Shown here: piece after piece, positions 52,534 to 61,990 of the stretch
Numbering within the stretch: position 1 is the first letter of the stretch
Layout of the letters: every line of letters begins with the position of its first letter
From: Clostridium sp. DL-VIII
GTDB lineage: Bacteria > Bacillota > Clostridia > Clostridiales > Clostridiaceae
Assembly: GCF_000230835.1 (NCBI RefSeq)
Contig: NZ_CM001240.1
Location: 4,924,779 to 4,988,778, forward strand
Direction of reading: 5' to 3'
Length of the DNA stretch: 64,000 nt
Program-made: the position numbers and the translations under genes
Notes under the pieces: model-generated
What the model was told of the DNA's origin: nothing
Database searches by the model: none
What the model saw: only the letters and a program-made list of their open reading frames with translations

Positions 52534-54420
52534 GTCGAGTAGAGAAAGCTCTCACGAATTTTCCCCCTCTCAGATCCGTACGTGCCCAATTAAGGCATAC
52601 GGCTCCTCATATTATTTTACAGAACTTGCTATCTATATACATTTACATTTATTTTAGGCTTAGGTAAAGGATTGTACTTCATATACATTTTAAACTTCTC
52701 CAAATCAAAACTTCGCCTTTGGCTTCTGCGGTTCAACCACTTGAAAAGTGCTTTCTTTATTTCTAGATTTCTAGGCAGAATTGACCTATCATATATGAAT
52801 TATCTGTAATTCCACAGTACTGATAATGCCCCATAAGCTTTTGTTTTGTTAATTTAAAAACATCTCCTATATGAAGTTTATTCCTAACAGATTTAATCTA
52901 CTGATTAAAGTCCTTAACTTTTGCCCTAAATTTCTTTTTACTTGTTTTCCTCTTTACTCTAAAGTATCCTCTTTTGCTCTTTGCACAATAATGTGTGAAC
53001 CCAAGAAAATCAAATGTCTCTGCATTTTTAAATCCTCTGCTTTTCCTTGTTTCTTCTGCAAATCTCCCAAATAATATTAGTTTTGATTTAGTTCTCTCGA
53101 CTTCAAGATTAAATTTATTCAGCCTACTAACTAGCAACCTACAGAATTGTCTAGCTTCGCTTTCGTATTGAAAGCAACATACAAAATCATCAGCATATCT
53201 CGTTATTTCGGTTTGACCTCTAAAATTTCTTTTAATTATCTTTTCAAACCATAAATCTAAGGAGTAATGCAAATATATGTTGGCTAATGTATGGGATACT
53301 ATTGAGCCTTGAGGTGTGCCAATTTCTGTTGTCATTATAACACCATTGTCCATTAGTCCCGCTTTGAGAAACTTCTTAACAAGCCTCATTATGTTTGGGT
53401 CACCAATTCTCACTTCTAAGAATTTAATCATCCATTCATGATTTACATTGTTGAAAAATCCTTTAATATCAGCATCAACCACATAATTTATTCTTCCATT
53501 TTCAATCACCTTGTTTAGTGCTTTTATGGCACTATGACAATTTCTTTTAGGTCTAAATCCGTACGAGAACCCCTTAAAGTCAGCTTCATATATAGATTGT
53601 AATATCTTATTTAAAGCCATTTGTACTAATTTATCTTCATAAGAAGGAATACCCAACGGTCTAGTTTTCCCATATCCCTTAGGTATGTAGACTCGCTTTA
53701 CAGCTTGCGGTTTATGACTATGATTTCTTAATTTTACAACTAAATTCTCTATATTATTATCCAGTTCTTTAGAGTATTCTTGTTTTGTTACATCATCTAT
53801 TCCAGTTGCTTTATTACCTAGTAATTGCTTATGGCATTTTAAAAACATTTCTTTTTTAATGGTATAGTGATGTAAATTTTTCTTTTGGTTTTTGTCTAGC
53901 AATTTCTGCTATCTTAATCAATTTTGTTTCCACTAATTCATCTACTCCTGTGCGTAGTAATGTTTCCTTAGTTAAGACAATAATATGTAATCTCCTTCCC
54001 TACTTTGGCATTACCCACTATCATTGGTACTATGATATTATCCGACTCCCCATCAACCTTTTAATATTCTTCCTTTTTATCGGTTGTTTATTATACTCTT
54101 TTTTTTGAGAGTTGATAGAGTCTCCTGAGTTGCTATGTAATCATTGTATAGCATGCTTGGCTCTTTGACCCCGAGGAAGTTATAGTAGACTCGTCATTAT
54201 CGCCTACCATAATATTGCTTTCCAGAGAACCGACACCGTCAGCCTTCCCAACTTTATACTTATTACGAGGCTCATTCACATTCAAGCCTACAACCTAACT
54301 GTCAACGCTTAAAATAAATAGTTACCTATTTATCTCCATGACTCGCTACTGAATGATTTGACTTAATCTTTTCAGAACGGATTTCCACCGATTAAATTAC
54401 ACAACCTTGCTCAGCCGCAC
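52534..54420 (-). mobile_element. Group II intron
   Basis: The 5' end GTGCGGCTGAGC is at 54420. Near the 3' end lies domain V (52573-52605: GAGCCGTATGC...GCACGTACGG with the AGC catalytic triad) followed by a domain VI stem ending in CTACTCGAC at about 52534. A reverse-transcriptase reading frame occupies domain IV. About 1.89 kb, an ordinary size. The intron sits 15 bases after the stop of the WsfD-like gene in the same direction. Exact 3' boundary is uncertain by a few bases. Confidence 0.85.
52629..53990 (-). pseudogene. ltrA: Broken reverse transcriptase/maturase of the group II intron
   Basis: The RT core is intact for 334 codons (GFSYGFRPKRNCHSA; catalytic RYADDFVCCF). But the N-terminal part (GVDELVETKLIKIAEIARQK...FTSLYH) is in another frame, shifted at about 53862; a stop (TAG in place of the Trp of DFNQW) cuts the protein before the maturase domain at about 52898; and the rest (GHYQYCGITDN; KWLNRRSQRRSF) needs a further frameshift. 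The intron is therefore probably immobile unless helped in trans. Confidence 0.8.
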
Positions 54421-54434
54421 CGGTTCACCCTTCA

Positions 54435-55919
54435 TTATCCTAAACTATCTTTAAAATATTTAATTGTTTTTGAAAAAATACAACCAAAGATAATCAAAAA
54501 TAATCCGTCAAAAATGAAATTAAATAAGAATAATTGTTTTGCAGTATCTGCTCTTCCATTTCCAACAAAAGGCATAGGAAACTGAACTGCACCAATTAGC
54601 ATAGCAATCCAAAGTAAGAATATCTTACTTCTTAATTCTAAATTACATTTGTTTTTGATATATTTACGAACTGAAACTAATATTATTATGAAATAAACTA
54701 CACCAATAAAGTATAAGTTCTTAAATATTACATGATCCCTAAAGTATGACCAAAGTGTAAATCTATTAAATTCAATTACTGGAGTTTTGCTATAGCTTTG
54801 GGAGCACTTTCCTAATGAGGTGCTGGTATCAAAAGCTTTTCCAGCCGTGTATTTCATCCCCTTTAATAATCTTACAGGATGATTTAAGTAAAACTTAGCA
54901 AGTTTTAAATTACTTATCTTACTATAAAACTCTTCATCTGTTATTTCTGTTCCTGGCACATATTTTGCATATTCATCTGTATCTAAGTAAGAATGCTTTC
55001 CTGCTTCCACATACAAATCTGAATCAAGCCCTAATTCTGCTAAATCCTGCTTTGGTGTTTTAGAGCCATTTAATATTCCATAGAAAACAGAATTATACTC
55101 TGTATCCTTACTTAGATTGTTACTATTTCTAGAAATCCCTGCTGGATAAAGGATCATCGCATAAACACATACGCATAAAGCTGCTATACTTATCCTATTT
55201 AAACAATCTCTATTTTCCCATATTATCTTCACTATAATAATTACTACAAAAGGCAAAGAGACACTTACCTGAAGCTTTGATCCTATAAATAAATATGCTG
55301 CAAGTAATATAGGAATTATTCTTAGCAGCATACTTCCATTTTTCTTAATCACATATTTATAATGTATATAATTTAAAATCGATGCAATAAACAGTGCAAA
55401 TGTGACTATCATCATTGGTTCCCCATACAGACTATTAAACCAAACCAAATAGTTTCCATCAAAAAAAATCAATATTATTAATATAGGAATTATTATCAAT
55501 CTAATATTATCCTTTATATTTATAGATTTTAATATAATAGCAAACGCAATAACATACATGATACTATATATAATAGCCAAATACTGAGTCTTAAATATAT
55601 TCTGTCCAAAGTTCTTACAAATTGCATTTATAAAAACAATCAAATAACTTAAGCTGCTGCCTCTTACGGTATCAGAAATTTTATCTATTTCATTTATCTT
55701 ATACTCCGGCACTATATAATCATAGAATCTAATAAAATCAGCGTTATTCTTATCTGAATCAAGCAAGGTTAGACCCGAGATTCTCATTATTCTATCGAAA
55801 TCTCCTTGATCTGCAACACCTACTTCTGGTTTAATAAATAGCACTCCAGCAATTGTTAAAATTGCAATCATAGTGAGTAAAACCTTATATAGATTTACTA
55901 TACTCCTTTTCATCTTCAT
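54435..55919 (-). CDS. Polytopic membrane protein, WsfD-like glycan transferase family
   Basis: About 494 residues with ten or more membrane helices, an early extracellular loop with VGVADQGDFDRIMR (acidic residues after the first helix, as in GT-C-type enzymes) and a long extracytoplasmic loop rich in Tyr/Asp (about 275-370). It resembles proteins annotated as glycan-biosynthesis hexose transferase WsfD; the match is by general pattern, and the reaction is not known to me. The start after GGAGG is used. A group II intron follows its stop. Confidence 0.6.
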   Translation of the reverse strand: MKMKRSIVNLYKVLLTMIAILTIAGVLFIKPEVGVADQGDFDRIMRISGLTLLDSDKNNADFIRFYDYIVPEYKINEIDKISDTVRGSSLSYLIVFINAICKNFGQNIFKTQYLAIIYSIMYVIAFAIILKSINIKDNIRLIIIPILIILIFFDGNYLVWFNSLYGEPMMIVTFALFIASILNYIHYKYVIKKNGSMLLRIIPILLAAYLFIGSKLQVSVSLPFVVIIIVKIIWENRDCLNRISIAALCVCVYAMILYPAGISRNSNNLSKDTEYNSVFYGILNGSKTPKQDLAELGLDSDLYVEAGKHSYLDTDEYAKYVPGTEITDEEFYSKISNLKLAKFYLNHPVRLLKGMKYTAGKAFDTSTSLGKCSQSYSKTPVIEFNRFTLWSYFRDHVIFKNLYFIGVVYFIIILVSVRKYIKNKCNLELRSKIFLLWIAMLIGAVQFPMPFVGNGRADTAKQLFLFNFIFDGLFLIIFGCIFSKTIKYFKDSLG

Positions 55920-55982
55920 TAGATTTTCCTCCATTATTATATATGTGGCCTCAAAGTTCTAGATATTCGACATATAAACGAG

Positions 55983-56060
55983 ACTTATGACTGTGCGTGG
56001 TGTAAACCAAAGTTACAAGTAATAAATTAAGTTGTTGGTTTATTTAATCTATATCTTCAT
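55983..56060 (-). repeat. Dispersed ~75-bp repeat (copy B)
   Basis: Second copy of the sequence found directly downstream of thiS, aligned with one 4-base insertion. Not linked to a thiS gene here. Confidence 0.5.
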
Positions 56061-56137
56061 ACCCCCAACTGCTATCCATCTAAAATCCCCCCATTAGTAA
56101 TATGATACAAAATAGAATATTTATACTTCTATACACA

Positions 56138-56188
56138 AAAAAAGCCATACACATAAGAGATTATTCTTATGCGTATAACCTTTTTAAT
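56138..56188 (-). terminator. Terminator of the HxlR gene
   Basis: GGTTATACGCATAAGA pairs with TCTTATGTGTATGGCT through wobbles, followed by U7 on the minus strand. Confidence 0.7.
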
Positions 56189-56287
56189 ATATATGTTGCA
56201 ATAATAAAATTGCAGTTAGGATGTCTATCCGCTAAGTAAATATCCGGATGCAAAATATAGAAAACCAAATATATACAAATATAAATT

Positions 56288-56680
56288 TCAGGCTTCTAAA
56301 TTACAATTCATTTGACTTCTTCCCCAACTGGATAGCTCATAAAGTAACGGCAGCAAACTCTTCCCTTTATCAGTCAGCTCATATTCAACTCTTAAGGGCA
56401 TTTCATTATATTGTTTTCTAATAATCAATTCATCTTGTTCCAGTTCATGAAGAGAATTTGACAACATTGTATTTGTTATTCCTTCAATCAGCCTTTTCAG
56501 TTCATTAAAACGTACTACATCTTTTTTTAATAATTGCATCAATATACGAAGTTTCCACTTTCCTCCAATAACTTCCAAGGTGTATTTTACAGGGCATTGT
56601 ATATTCTCATCACATTTCTTAGTATCATTGCTCTCTCTAAGTTCTTTTAAATATTTTTGCAGTTCTTGATTACTTGCCAT
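56288..56680 (-). CDS. HxlR-family regulator of the nitroreductase gene
   Basis: 130 residues, winged helix with conserved Cys (KKCDENIQCPVKYTLEVIGGK), HTH around VRFNELKRLIEGITNTMLSN and wing MPLRVEYELTDKGK. GGAGG precedes the start. Divergent from a nitroreductase gene; a long inverted repeat lies between them. Confidence 0.9.
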   Translation of the reverse strand: MASNQELQKYLKELRESNDTKKCDENIQCPVKYTLEVIGGKWKLRILMQLLKKDVVRFNELKRLIEGITNTMLSNSLHELEQDELIIRKQYNEMPLRVEYELTDKGKSLLPLLYELSSWGRSQMNCNLEA

Positions 56681-56844
56681 ATCTATAACTCCTCCATGGT
56701 ATTAAAAATCATACCTGATAATAAAATTCTGCGTACTTGTCCATATAATTTTATGTAGATATAATAATTATACCAAGTTTATTTAGCATATTCAAAATAA
56801 TACATTTGTATGCGCGCCATAATTCTAATCTCTATTTTATTTAG

Positions 56845-56895
56845 TTAGTTAGACAAGCAGCTAAACTGCGAAAATAGTGCTGCTTATCTAACTAA
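56845..56895. promoter_or_regulatory. 17-bp inverted repeat between HxlR and nitroreductase genes
   Basis: TTAGTTAGACAAGCAGC (56845-56861) and GCTGCTTATCTAACTAA (56879-56895) are complementary but for one base, separated by 17 bases, followed by an AT dinucleotide run. It could be a tandem-dimer operator for the HxlR protein (two half sites ~34 bp apart) or a leader hairpin. Confidence 0.45.
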
Positions 56896-56984
56896 TATAT
56901 ATATATATATATTGCATATCAAATTTATTATTTCTTATTTATGCCTAACTTGAATAAATTATAGAATAAAGGAGATTTCTTAAT

Positions 56985-57515
56985 ATGGAATTAATGAAAG
57001 CTATTGCAATACGTAAATCTACTAGAAGTTATAAATCAGAACAAATCAGTGATGAAGCCTTAGATATTATTTTAAAGGCTGGTTATGCTGCACCAGTAGG
57101 AATGGGTGCTTATAAATCACTTCATCTAACAGTAATTCAAAATTCTAATATATTAGATAAAATCGCAAATATCACTAGAGAAGCATTTAATAATCCTAAA
57201 ATGAATCCACTTTATGCTGCACCTACACTTGTAGTTGTTTCTGGACAACCAAATGAAAAGGCACCTGCAGTTGAATTGGCTAATGCATCTTGCATAATTG
57301 AGAATATGTCTCTTGCTGCTACTGATATGGGATTAGGAAGTGTATACTTATTAGGTTTCACATATGCAATCTCTAAAAATGAAGAATTACTAAAAGAATT
57401 AAACTTACCTGAAGGTTTCGTACCTGCTGCTGGAATAGCAATAGGTTATCCAACTGAACCATTAACTACAGAAAAAGAATTAAAGAAAACTATTGAAACT
57501 ACTTTTATAAAATAA
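56985..57515 (+). CDS. Nitroreductase-family FMN oxidoreductase
   Basis: 176 residues with FMN-binding RKSTRSY at the start, AAPVGMGAYKS and the C-terminal GIAIGYPTE. Reduces nitro compounds or quinones with NAD(P)H; exact substrate unknown. AAAGGAG before the ATG. Presumably repressed by the divergent HxlR protein. Confidence 0.9.
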   Translation: MELMKAIAIRKSTRSYKSEQISDEALDIILKAGYAAPVGMGAYKSLHLTVIQNSNILDKIANITREAFNNPKMNPLYAAPTLVVVSGQPNEKAPAVELANASCIIENMSLAATDMGLGSVYLLGFTYAISKNEELLKELNLPEGFVPAAGIAIGYPTEPLTTEKELKKTIETTFIK

Positions 57516-57540
57516 TTATCTATTTATATATAATCCCTTT

Positions 57541-57588
57541 AAACAGAGGCGTAAAATTGTTTAATAACAATTTTGCACCTCTTTTTTA
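57541..57588 (+). terminator. Terminator after the nitroreductase gene
   Basis: AGAGGCGTAAAATTGTT pairs with AACAATTTTGCACCTCT (few mismatches), then T6. Confidence 0.75.
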
Positions 57589-57699
57589 GCTTCATATAAA
57601 ATTTACTTTACTAATTATTACCCTAACAATTCTAGTTTCTGGTATAACTGAATATTCTATAATAATATGAATTGTAAATGTATTAATATATAACTACAT

Positions 57700-57815
57700 T
57701 TATATATAAACAAATTACTAACTTACCTTACATATGGAATACTTGTTTATTCAAAGCAGATTTTTTTGTGTATCTACACTAGAAATCATATACATTTAGA
57801 GTTGATATTTATGAA
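57700..57815 (+). repeat. Short copy of the palindromic repeat (hairpin deleted)
   Basis: TTTGTGTATCTACACTAGAAATCATATACAT is followed directly by TTAGAGTTGATATT, i.e. the ends of the repeat at 2105/3277 without the long hairpin, as in the copy at the left edge of the window. Confidence 0.45.
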
Positions 57816-57863
57816 TTCATTTAATTAGCTTACATATATAGAAATTATGGGGGGAAAATTTTT

Positions 57864-58517
57864 ATGGTAACTTTTTTATTATTATTAAGTGGCTTTTGCT
57901 GGACAATTGTTTATATTAAAATGATTATTTCCGGTTTCAAAGAAAAAACTTATGGAATGCCGTTTATTGCGTTAGCTCTTAACTTTTCCTGGGAAGTTAT
58001 ATATTCCTATTTTAATTTAATAAATCATAATTATACAAGCATTCAAACATGGATTACTTTCATATGGCTTTTTTTAGATATTTTTATTATTTTTACTTAC
58101 CTGCTCTACGGGACTAAATATTTTCCACCTTACTGTAACAGAGAATATTTTATACCTTGGACTCTAATTATATTTCTTATGTCCTTTGTCCTTCAGTATT
58201 TCTTTATCATAGAATTTGGAGCTTCTGGGCAAGTCTACTCAGCTTTTCTTCAAAATCTTATTATGTCTATACTATTCATCAATATGCTCGTTCATCGAAA
58301 TGATTTAAAAGGCCAAAATTTAGTTATTGCTATTAATAAATGGATTGGGACTTTAGCTCCTACAATTTTATTCGGCTTCATCTACGGAAACAGGCTAGCT
58401 CTCATCATTGGAATTTTCTGCTCTTTATTTGATCTTATTTATATATATTTTTTAAATCACATAAAAAAAATGCATAGCATTCTTTCAAAATCTCATAATA
58501 TATTAAAAAATAAATAG
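57864..58517 (+). CDS. Seven-helix protein, transmembrane terpene cyclase-like
   Basis: 217 residues with seven membrane helices. The second helix reads MPFIALALNFSWEVIY: the N-x-x-WE pattern with Glu44 is the signature of the Pyr4/PaxB family of integral-membrane terpene cyclases, and an Asp in the last helix (CSLFDLIYIYF) sits where the second catalytic acid lies. GGGGGG precedes the ATG. No prenyltransferase or terpenoid gene is adjacent, so the role (if a cyclase at all) is open. Confidence 0.55.
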   Translation: MVTFLLLLSGFCWTIVYIKMIISGFKEKTYGMPFIALALNFSWEVIYSYFNLINHNYTSIQTWITFIWLFLDIFIIFTYLLYGTKYFPPYCNREYFIPWTLIIFLMSFVLQYFFIIEFGASGQVYSAFLQNLIMSILFINMLVHRNDLKGQNLVIAINKWIGTLAPTILFGFIYGNRLALIIGIFCSLFDLIYIYFLNHIKKMHSILSKSHNILKNK

Positions 58518-58671
58518 TTTAACAAATATATCAAATACCTAGTTTCTAAATTAAATATTTATAATTTACAAGGTGTACTTACATTATAGAATATTAGTAC
58601 ACCTTAATTATCTGATTATATCAATAATTTAGAGTAAAATATATAAATAAAATTTTTATTAATGTTGTATT

Positions 58672-61275
58672 CTATTTATAATACAGCTTAATTGTTATTA
58701 TATTATATGGATAAATAGTTAACTCCTTTTTTGATAGTACATCTTCAATAGTATTTACCAACTCCCATTTTTTAAATTTACTGAAATTAGTGCTATTCAT
58801 TTTAATTTTCTTATCCGAGGAATTTTTTAACCTTAATAGAACAGAATCATCTTTTAATGAAGGTGATATAGAACTAAAACATAAATTTGAATCTAGTTCT
58901 AATAAACTATATTCTCTTTCAAAACATAATTTATTATTTAAATTCTGTATTTTATTATCAAGCCTATTTACAAATTTATTAATTTCTTGTAGCTGATAAT
59001 AAACTTCTTGTGATATGTACCTTTCATATCTTTTTTCTACTAAGTGTTCGTCAAACAATTCGTTTCTTATTGAAACAGCAAACTCAAATTCCCGTTTTCC
59101 AAGTTGTTCTGCATTAGGTGTCTCTATCATAACATGGCCTTGCTTTGTTGTATCCCCGGATGCCCTCCCTGGACGGTAAACCAGATTAGGTTTTCCTAGC
59201 TGGCTTGTAGTCGAAAACAATGTTAAATATATTTTATCTTCTATTACTTGATATTCTTTTATCCCCCTTGAATATATGCTTATTGTGTTTCTATTATTTG
59301 TTATTGATACAGTATCTTCAAAAATCTCTATATCAATTGGAATTTCTAAGTAACTACTATTCCAATCCCCTATTGTTCCATTTAAAATAGGCCTTTTTAT
59401 ATAACCAAATGGCACTGAGGCTATAGATTCATCAGCAAATATTTCAGATTTTATAATAGCTCTTAGCCTATGACTTTTTATATTATTATTAATTTCTACT
59501 TTACACCTTATAAATTCTTCACCCTCAATTAAAGTTATTTTTAACTTTATTGACATCTTCTCTAACTCTTCTTTATTTATTCTTGAGCTAAGATCTTTTG
59601 GTAATAACACAGCTCCTTCAAGCTCTAAACTATAAAAATTGTCACTAAATTTTTTACTACCTTTAATCACCTTGAAATATATAGAGCTATCATTTCTTAA
59701 TGGTGAAAAATCATAAGTATCTCCATCATTTCCACAATCCTCAAATGTTATGAAATCTTCAATAATTTCACCATTCTTTAATTCTATATTTAATTTTTCA
59801 TTCTTTACAAATATCCTATAATATGAGTTTCTTATTTCTAATTCATCTCTTACTTTTATTTTAATACTTTCTCCATTTATTATATTAAATACTTTATATC
59901 CCATTGAAGGCAATTCAGTCTTAATTAATGCTGTAATTTTATAGTATCCTTCTTCATTAATATAATAATTGCCTTCTGTCGCTTCAATAAGTATATTATC
60001 TTTTCCTTCAAATTCATGAATTTCTAAAATACTATATTTCTCTACATCACTTATTTTAACTTCTGCTGTCCTGCTTATAAATTCAATAACTTTATACCCA
60101 TTGAATTTATATGGTAACGTATTAAATACAATTATTTCATTTTCATTAAGTTTTAATCCTTCTGCTATTCTTTTTTTCACTAAGTTTTCTAAACCTTCAC
60201 CTATTTCTTTTGCTTGTTTCATTCTATATAATACATCATCTGCAACATTATCAGTTATACATCCAGCCATACTATCATGAGCTTGTCCTTCCAAAAGCTT
60301 TTTCCATGCAGTTATTATTAAGTTTTTACTTATGTTTAATCCAAGATCTTTAGCTATAGCATATAATGGCTCTACCCTATTCAAAAGCATTCTTTCAATA
60401 TGAAAATTCATTTCTTTTATATCATACCGTACAGAACCAATGGTTTTATGTACTCGTCCAGTCTTTGGTTCTCTAAATTCCCCTTCATATCTTTCAAGAA
60501 CATCATTATTTTTCTTAATGTAATCTATAAATTCTTCATAAGTACTTTGTATATATAGATCTTTACTAATCTTATTAATTTCACTAATTTTCTTGTTTAA
60601 ATCAACAGTAATTTCTACCTGATCATTACCTATTGGAATAAGTATTTCATCTAAATTAGTTAAACCTTTTATTTTTTCACATAAATTAAAGAGTTTGTTT
60701 TCAAGAAATCTTTTATCCGTATATAATCTAGGAATGCTCCCATATCCATCAATAAGATTTACTGCATAAACTTCTTCATCACTAAGTCCTTTCCAAATAA
60801 AATATGGTGAAGAAACTTGTTTTTCTAGATTTATTCCTCTCCAAAAAACTATGTTATCTATTCCACAGCTTTTTAAAATGGTTGGCATTTGAGCATTAAA
60901 TCCAAACGTATCTGGTAAATATCCTACCCTCATATGTTTGCCTATTTTATTGGTTTCATTGATGCCAATACTTAAATTTCTTAAAATAGATTCTCCTGAT
61001 ACAAGTTGCGCATCAGTTTGAGTATACCATGGGCCTATAAAAAGCTTTCCTTGGCTAACTAGCTTTTTTATTTGTATTAATCTTTCTGGCCTAATTGATA
61101 AATAATCCTCTAGTATTGATACTTGCCCATCTAGACAAAAATCAGCTTCATTATTATTTTCCAATTCATCCAAAATCTCAGTAAAAACTTGATCACTAAG
61201 TATTAATGCATCCATAGTAGAGAAATACCATTCTCTATCCCAATGTGTATGATTTACTATATGTATCTTTGCCAT
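58672..61275 (-). CDS. mngB: GH38 alpha-mannosidase (MngB/mannosylglycerate hydrolase-like)
   Basis: 867 residues, cytoplasmic: zinc-site VNHTHWDREWY at the N-terminus, nucleophile Asp in GYLPDTFGFNAQMP, HDSMAGC with the His ligand near residue 335, and long C-terminal beta-domains. The position after EIIA/EIIB/EIIC genes suggests hydrolysis of a phosphorylated alpha-mannoside, with 2-O-alpha-mannosyl-D-glycerate-6-phosphate the best known substrate of this arrangement. Other alpha-mannosides are possible. Confidence 0.85.
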   Translation of the reverse strand: MAKIHIVNHTHWDREWYFSTMDALILSDQVFTEILDELENNNEADFCLDGQVSILEDYLSIRPERLIQIKKLVSQGKLFIGPWYTQTDAQLVSGESILRNLSIGINETNKIGKHMRVGYLPDTFGFNAQMPTILKSCGIDNIVFWRGINLEKQVSSPYFIWKGLSDEEVYAVNLIDGYGSIPRLYTDKRFLENKLFNLCEKIKGLTNLDEILIPIGNDQVEITVDLNKKISEINKISKDLYIQSTYEEFIDYIKKNNDVLERYEGEFREPKTGRVHKTIGSVRYDIKEMNFHIERMLLNRVEPLYAIAKDLGLNISKNLIITAWKKLLEGQAHDSMAGCITDNVADDVLYRMKQAKEIGEGLENLVKKRIAEGLKLNENEIIVFNTLPYKFNGYKVIEFISRTAEVKISDVEKYSILEIHEFEGKDNILIEATEGNYYINEEGYYKITALIKTELPSMGYKVFNIINGESIKIKVRDELEIRNSYYRIFVKNEKLNIELKNGEIIEDFITFEDCGNDGDTYDFSPLRNDSSIYFKVIKGSKKFSDNFYSLELEGAVLLPKDLSSRINKEELEKMSIKLKITLIEGEEFIRCKVEINNNIKSHRLRAIIKSEIFADESIASVPFGYIKRPILNGTIGDWNSSYLEIPIDIEIFEDTVSITNNRNTISIYSRGIKEYQVIEDKIYLTLFSTTSQLGKPNLVYRPGRASGDTTKQGHVMIETPNAEQLGKREFEFAVSIRNELFDEHLVEKRYERYISQEVYYQLQEINKFVNRLDNKIQNLNNKLCFEREYSLLELDSNLCFSSISPSLKDDSVLLRLKNSSDKKIKMNSTNFSKFKKWELVNTIEDVLSKKELTIYPYNIITIKLYYK

Positions 61276-61296
61276 AACATTCCTCCATATATAAAC

Positions 61297-61911
61297 TTAA
61301 TTAATTGGTCCCAGAACTGCATTTAACTTATTAAATGCAATATTAACCAACGGTCCTACTGAAAATGTAATTGCTATAGTTCCAATTCCTATTGGACCTG
61401 ATACAATTAACGCTATTATAATTCCCAAAACATCAACTAAAAATTTTGCCACTCCAACACTTAAATTAAATCTTTGTCTAAATGCCATCATACAATCATC
61501 TATTGAATTTGGTGCAAGATTTGGTGTTAAATATATAGCTAATCCTACTGATAATATTAATATTCCTATTAGAAGGCAAACTAATCTCTCAATTAATCCA
61601 TTATTAAATTGTATCTTGCTTACAACAATTAGCCAGAAGTCAGTGCAGCTGCTTAATACAAATGCTGTCGCCAAAGTATAGAAGTTAAATCTTCCTTTCC
61701 TTAACCCCCCTGCTATAATAGTCATTATTATAGCTATTATAAATCCAAAACTCCCAACTGACAGAGAAAATTTATTACTTAATCCAACATTTACAGAGTC
61801 CCAGGATCCCGCTCCTAAATTAGCTTTAATTGTAAGTGAAACTCCCAATGTAAGTATTATAATTCCTAGTACAAATATAATTATTCTGTTTTTTAAAATT
61901 TTTAAATTCAT
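61297..61911 (-). CDS. YczE/YitT-family membrane protein
   Basis: 204 residues, five or six helices in two similar halves (GVSLTIKANLGAGSWDSVNV and GLAIYLTPNLAPNSIDDCMM), the YczE/YyaS pattern. Function unknown. Between EIIC and the mannosidase in one operon, with AGGAG before the ATG; a transport or accessory role with the glycoside is inferred only from position. Confidence 0.8.
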   Translation of the reverse strand: MNLKILKNRIIIFVLGIIILTLGVSLTIKANLGAGSWDSVNVGLSNKFSLSVGSFGFIIAIIMTIIAGGLRKGRFNFYTLATAFVLSSCTDFWLIVVSKIQFNNGLIERLVCLLIGILILSVGLAIYLTPNLAPNSIDDCMMAFRQRFNLSVGVAKFLVDVLGIIIALIVSGPIGIGTIAITFSVGPLVNIAFNKLNAVLGPIN

Positions 61912-61990
61912 ATGTTCTCCTATAATAACTTAATGAAATTTATATTAAGAAAGAGGTTATAGTTTTCACTAAAACCTCTTATAATTTTTC

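Noticed and set aside
56000..56190. Possible second, decayed thiS locus (repeat plus a hairpin resembling the thiS leader)
   Set aside because: The hairpin is adequately explained as the terminator of the HxlR gene; only the ~75-bp dispersed repeat is really shared and no thiS codons are left.
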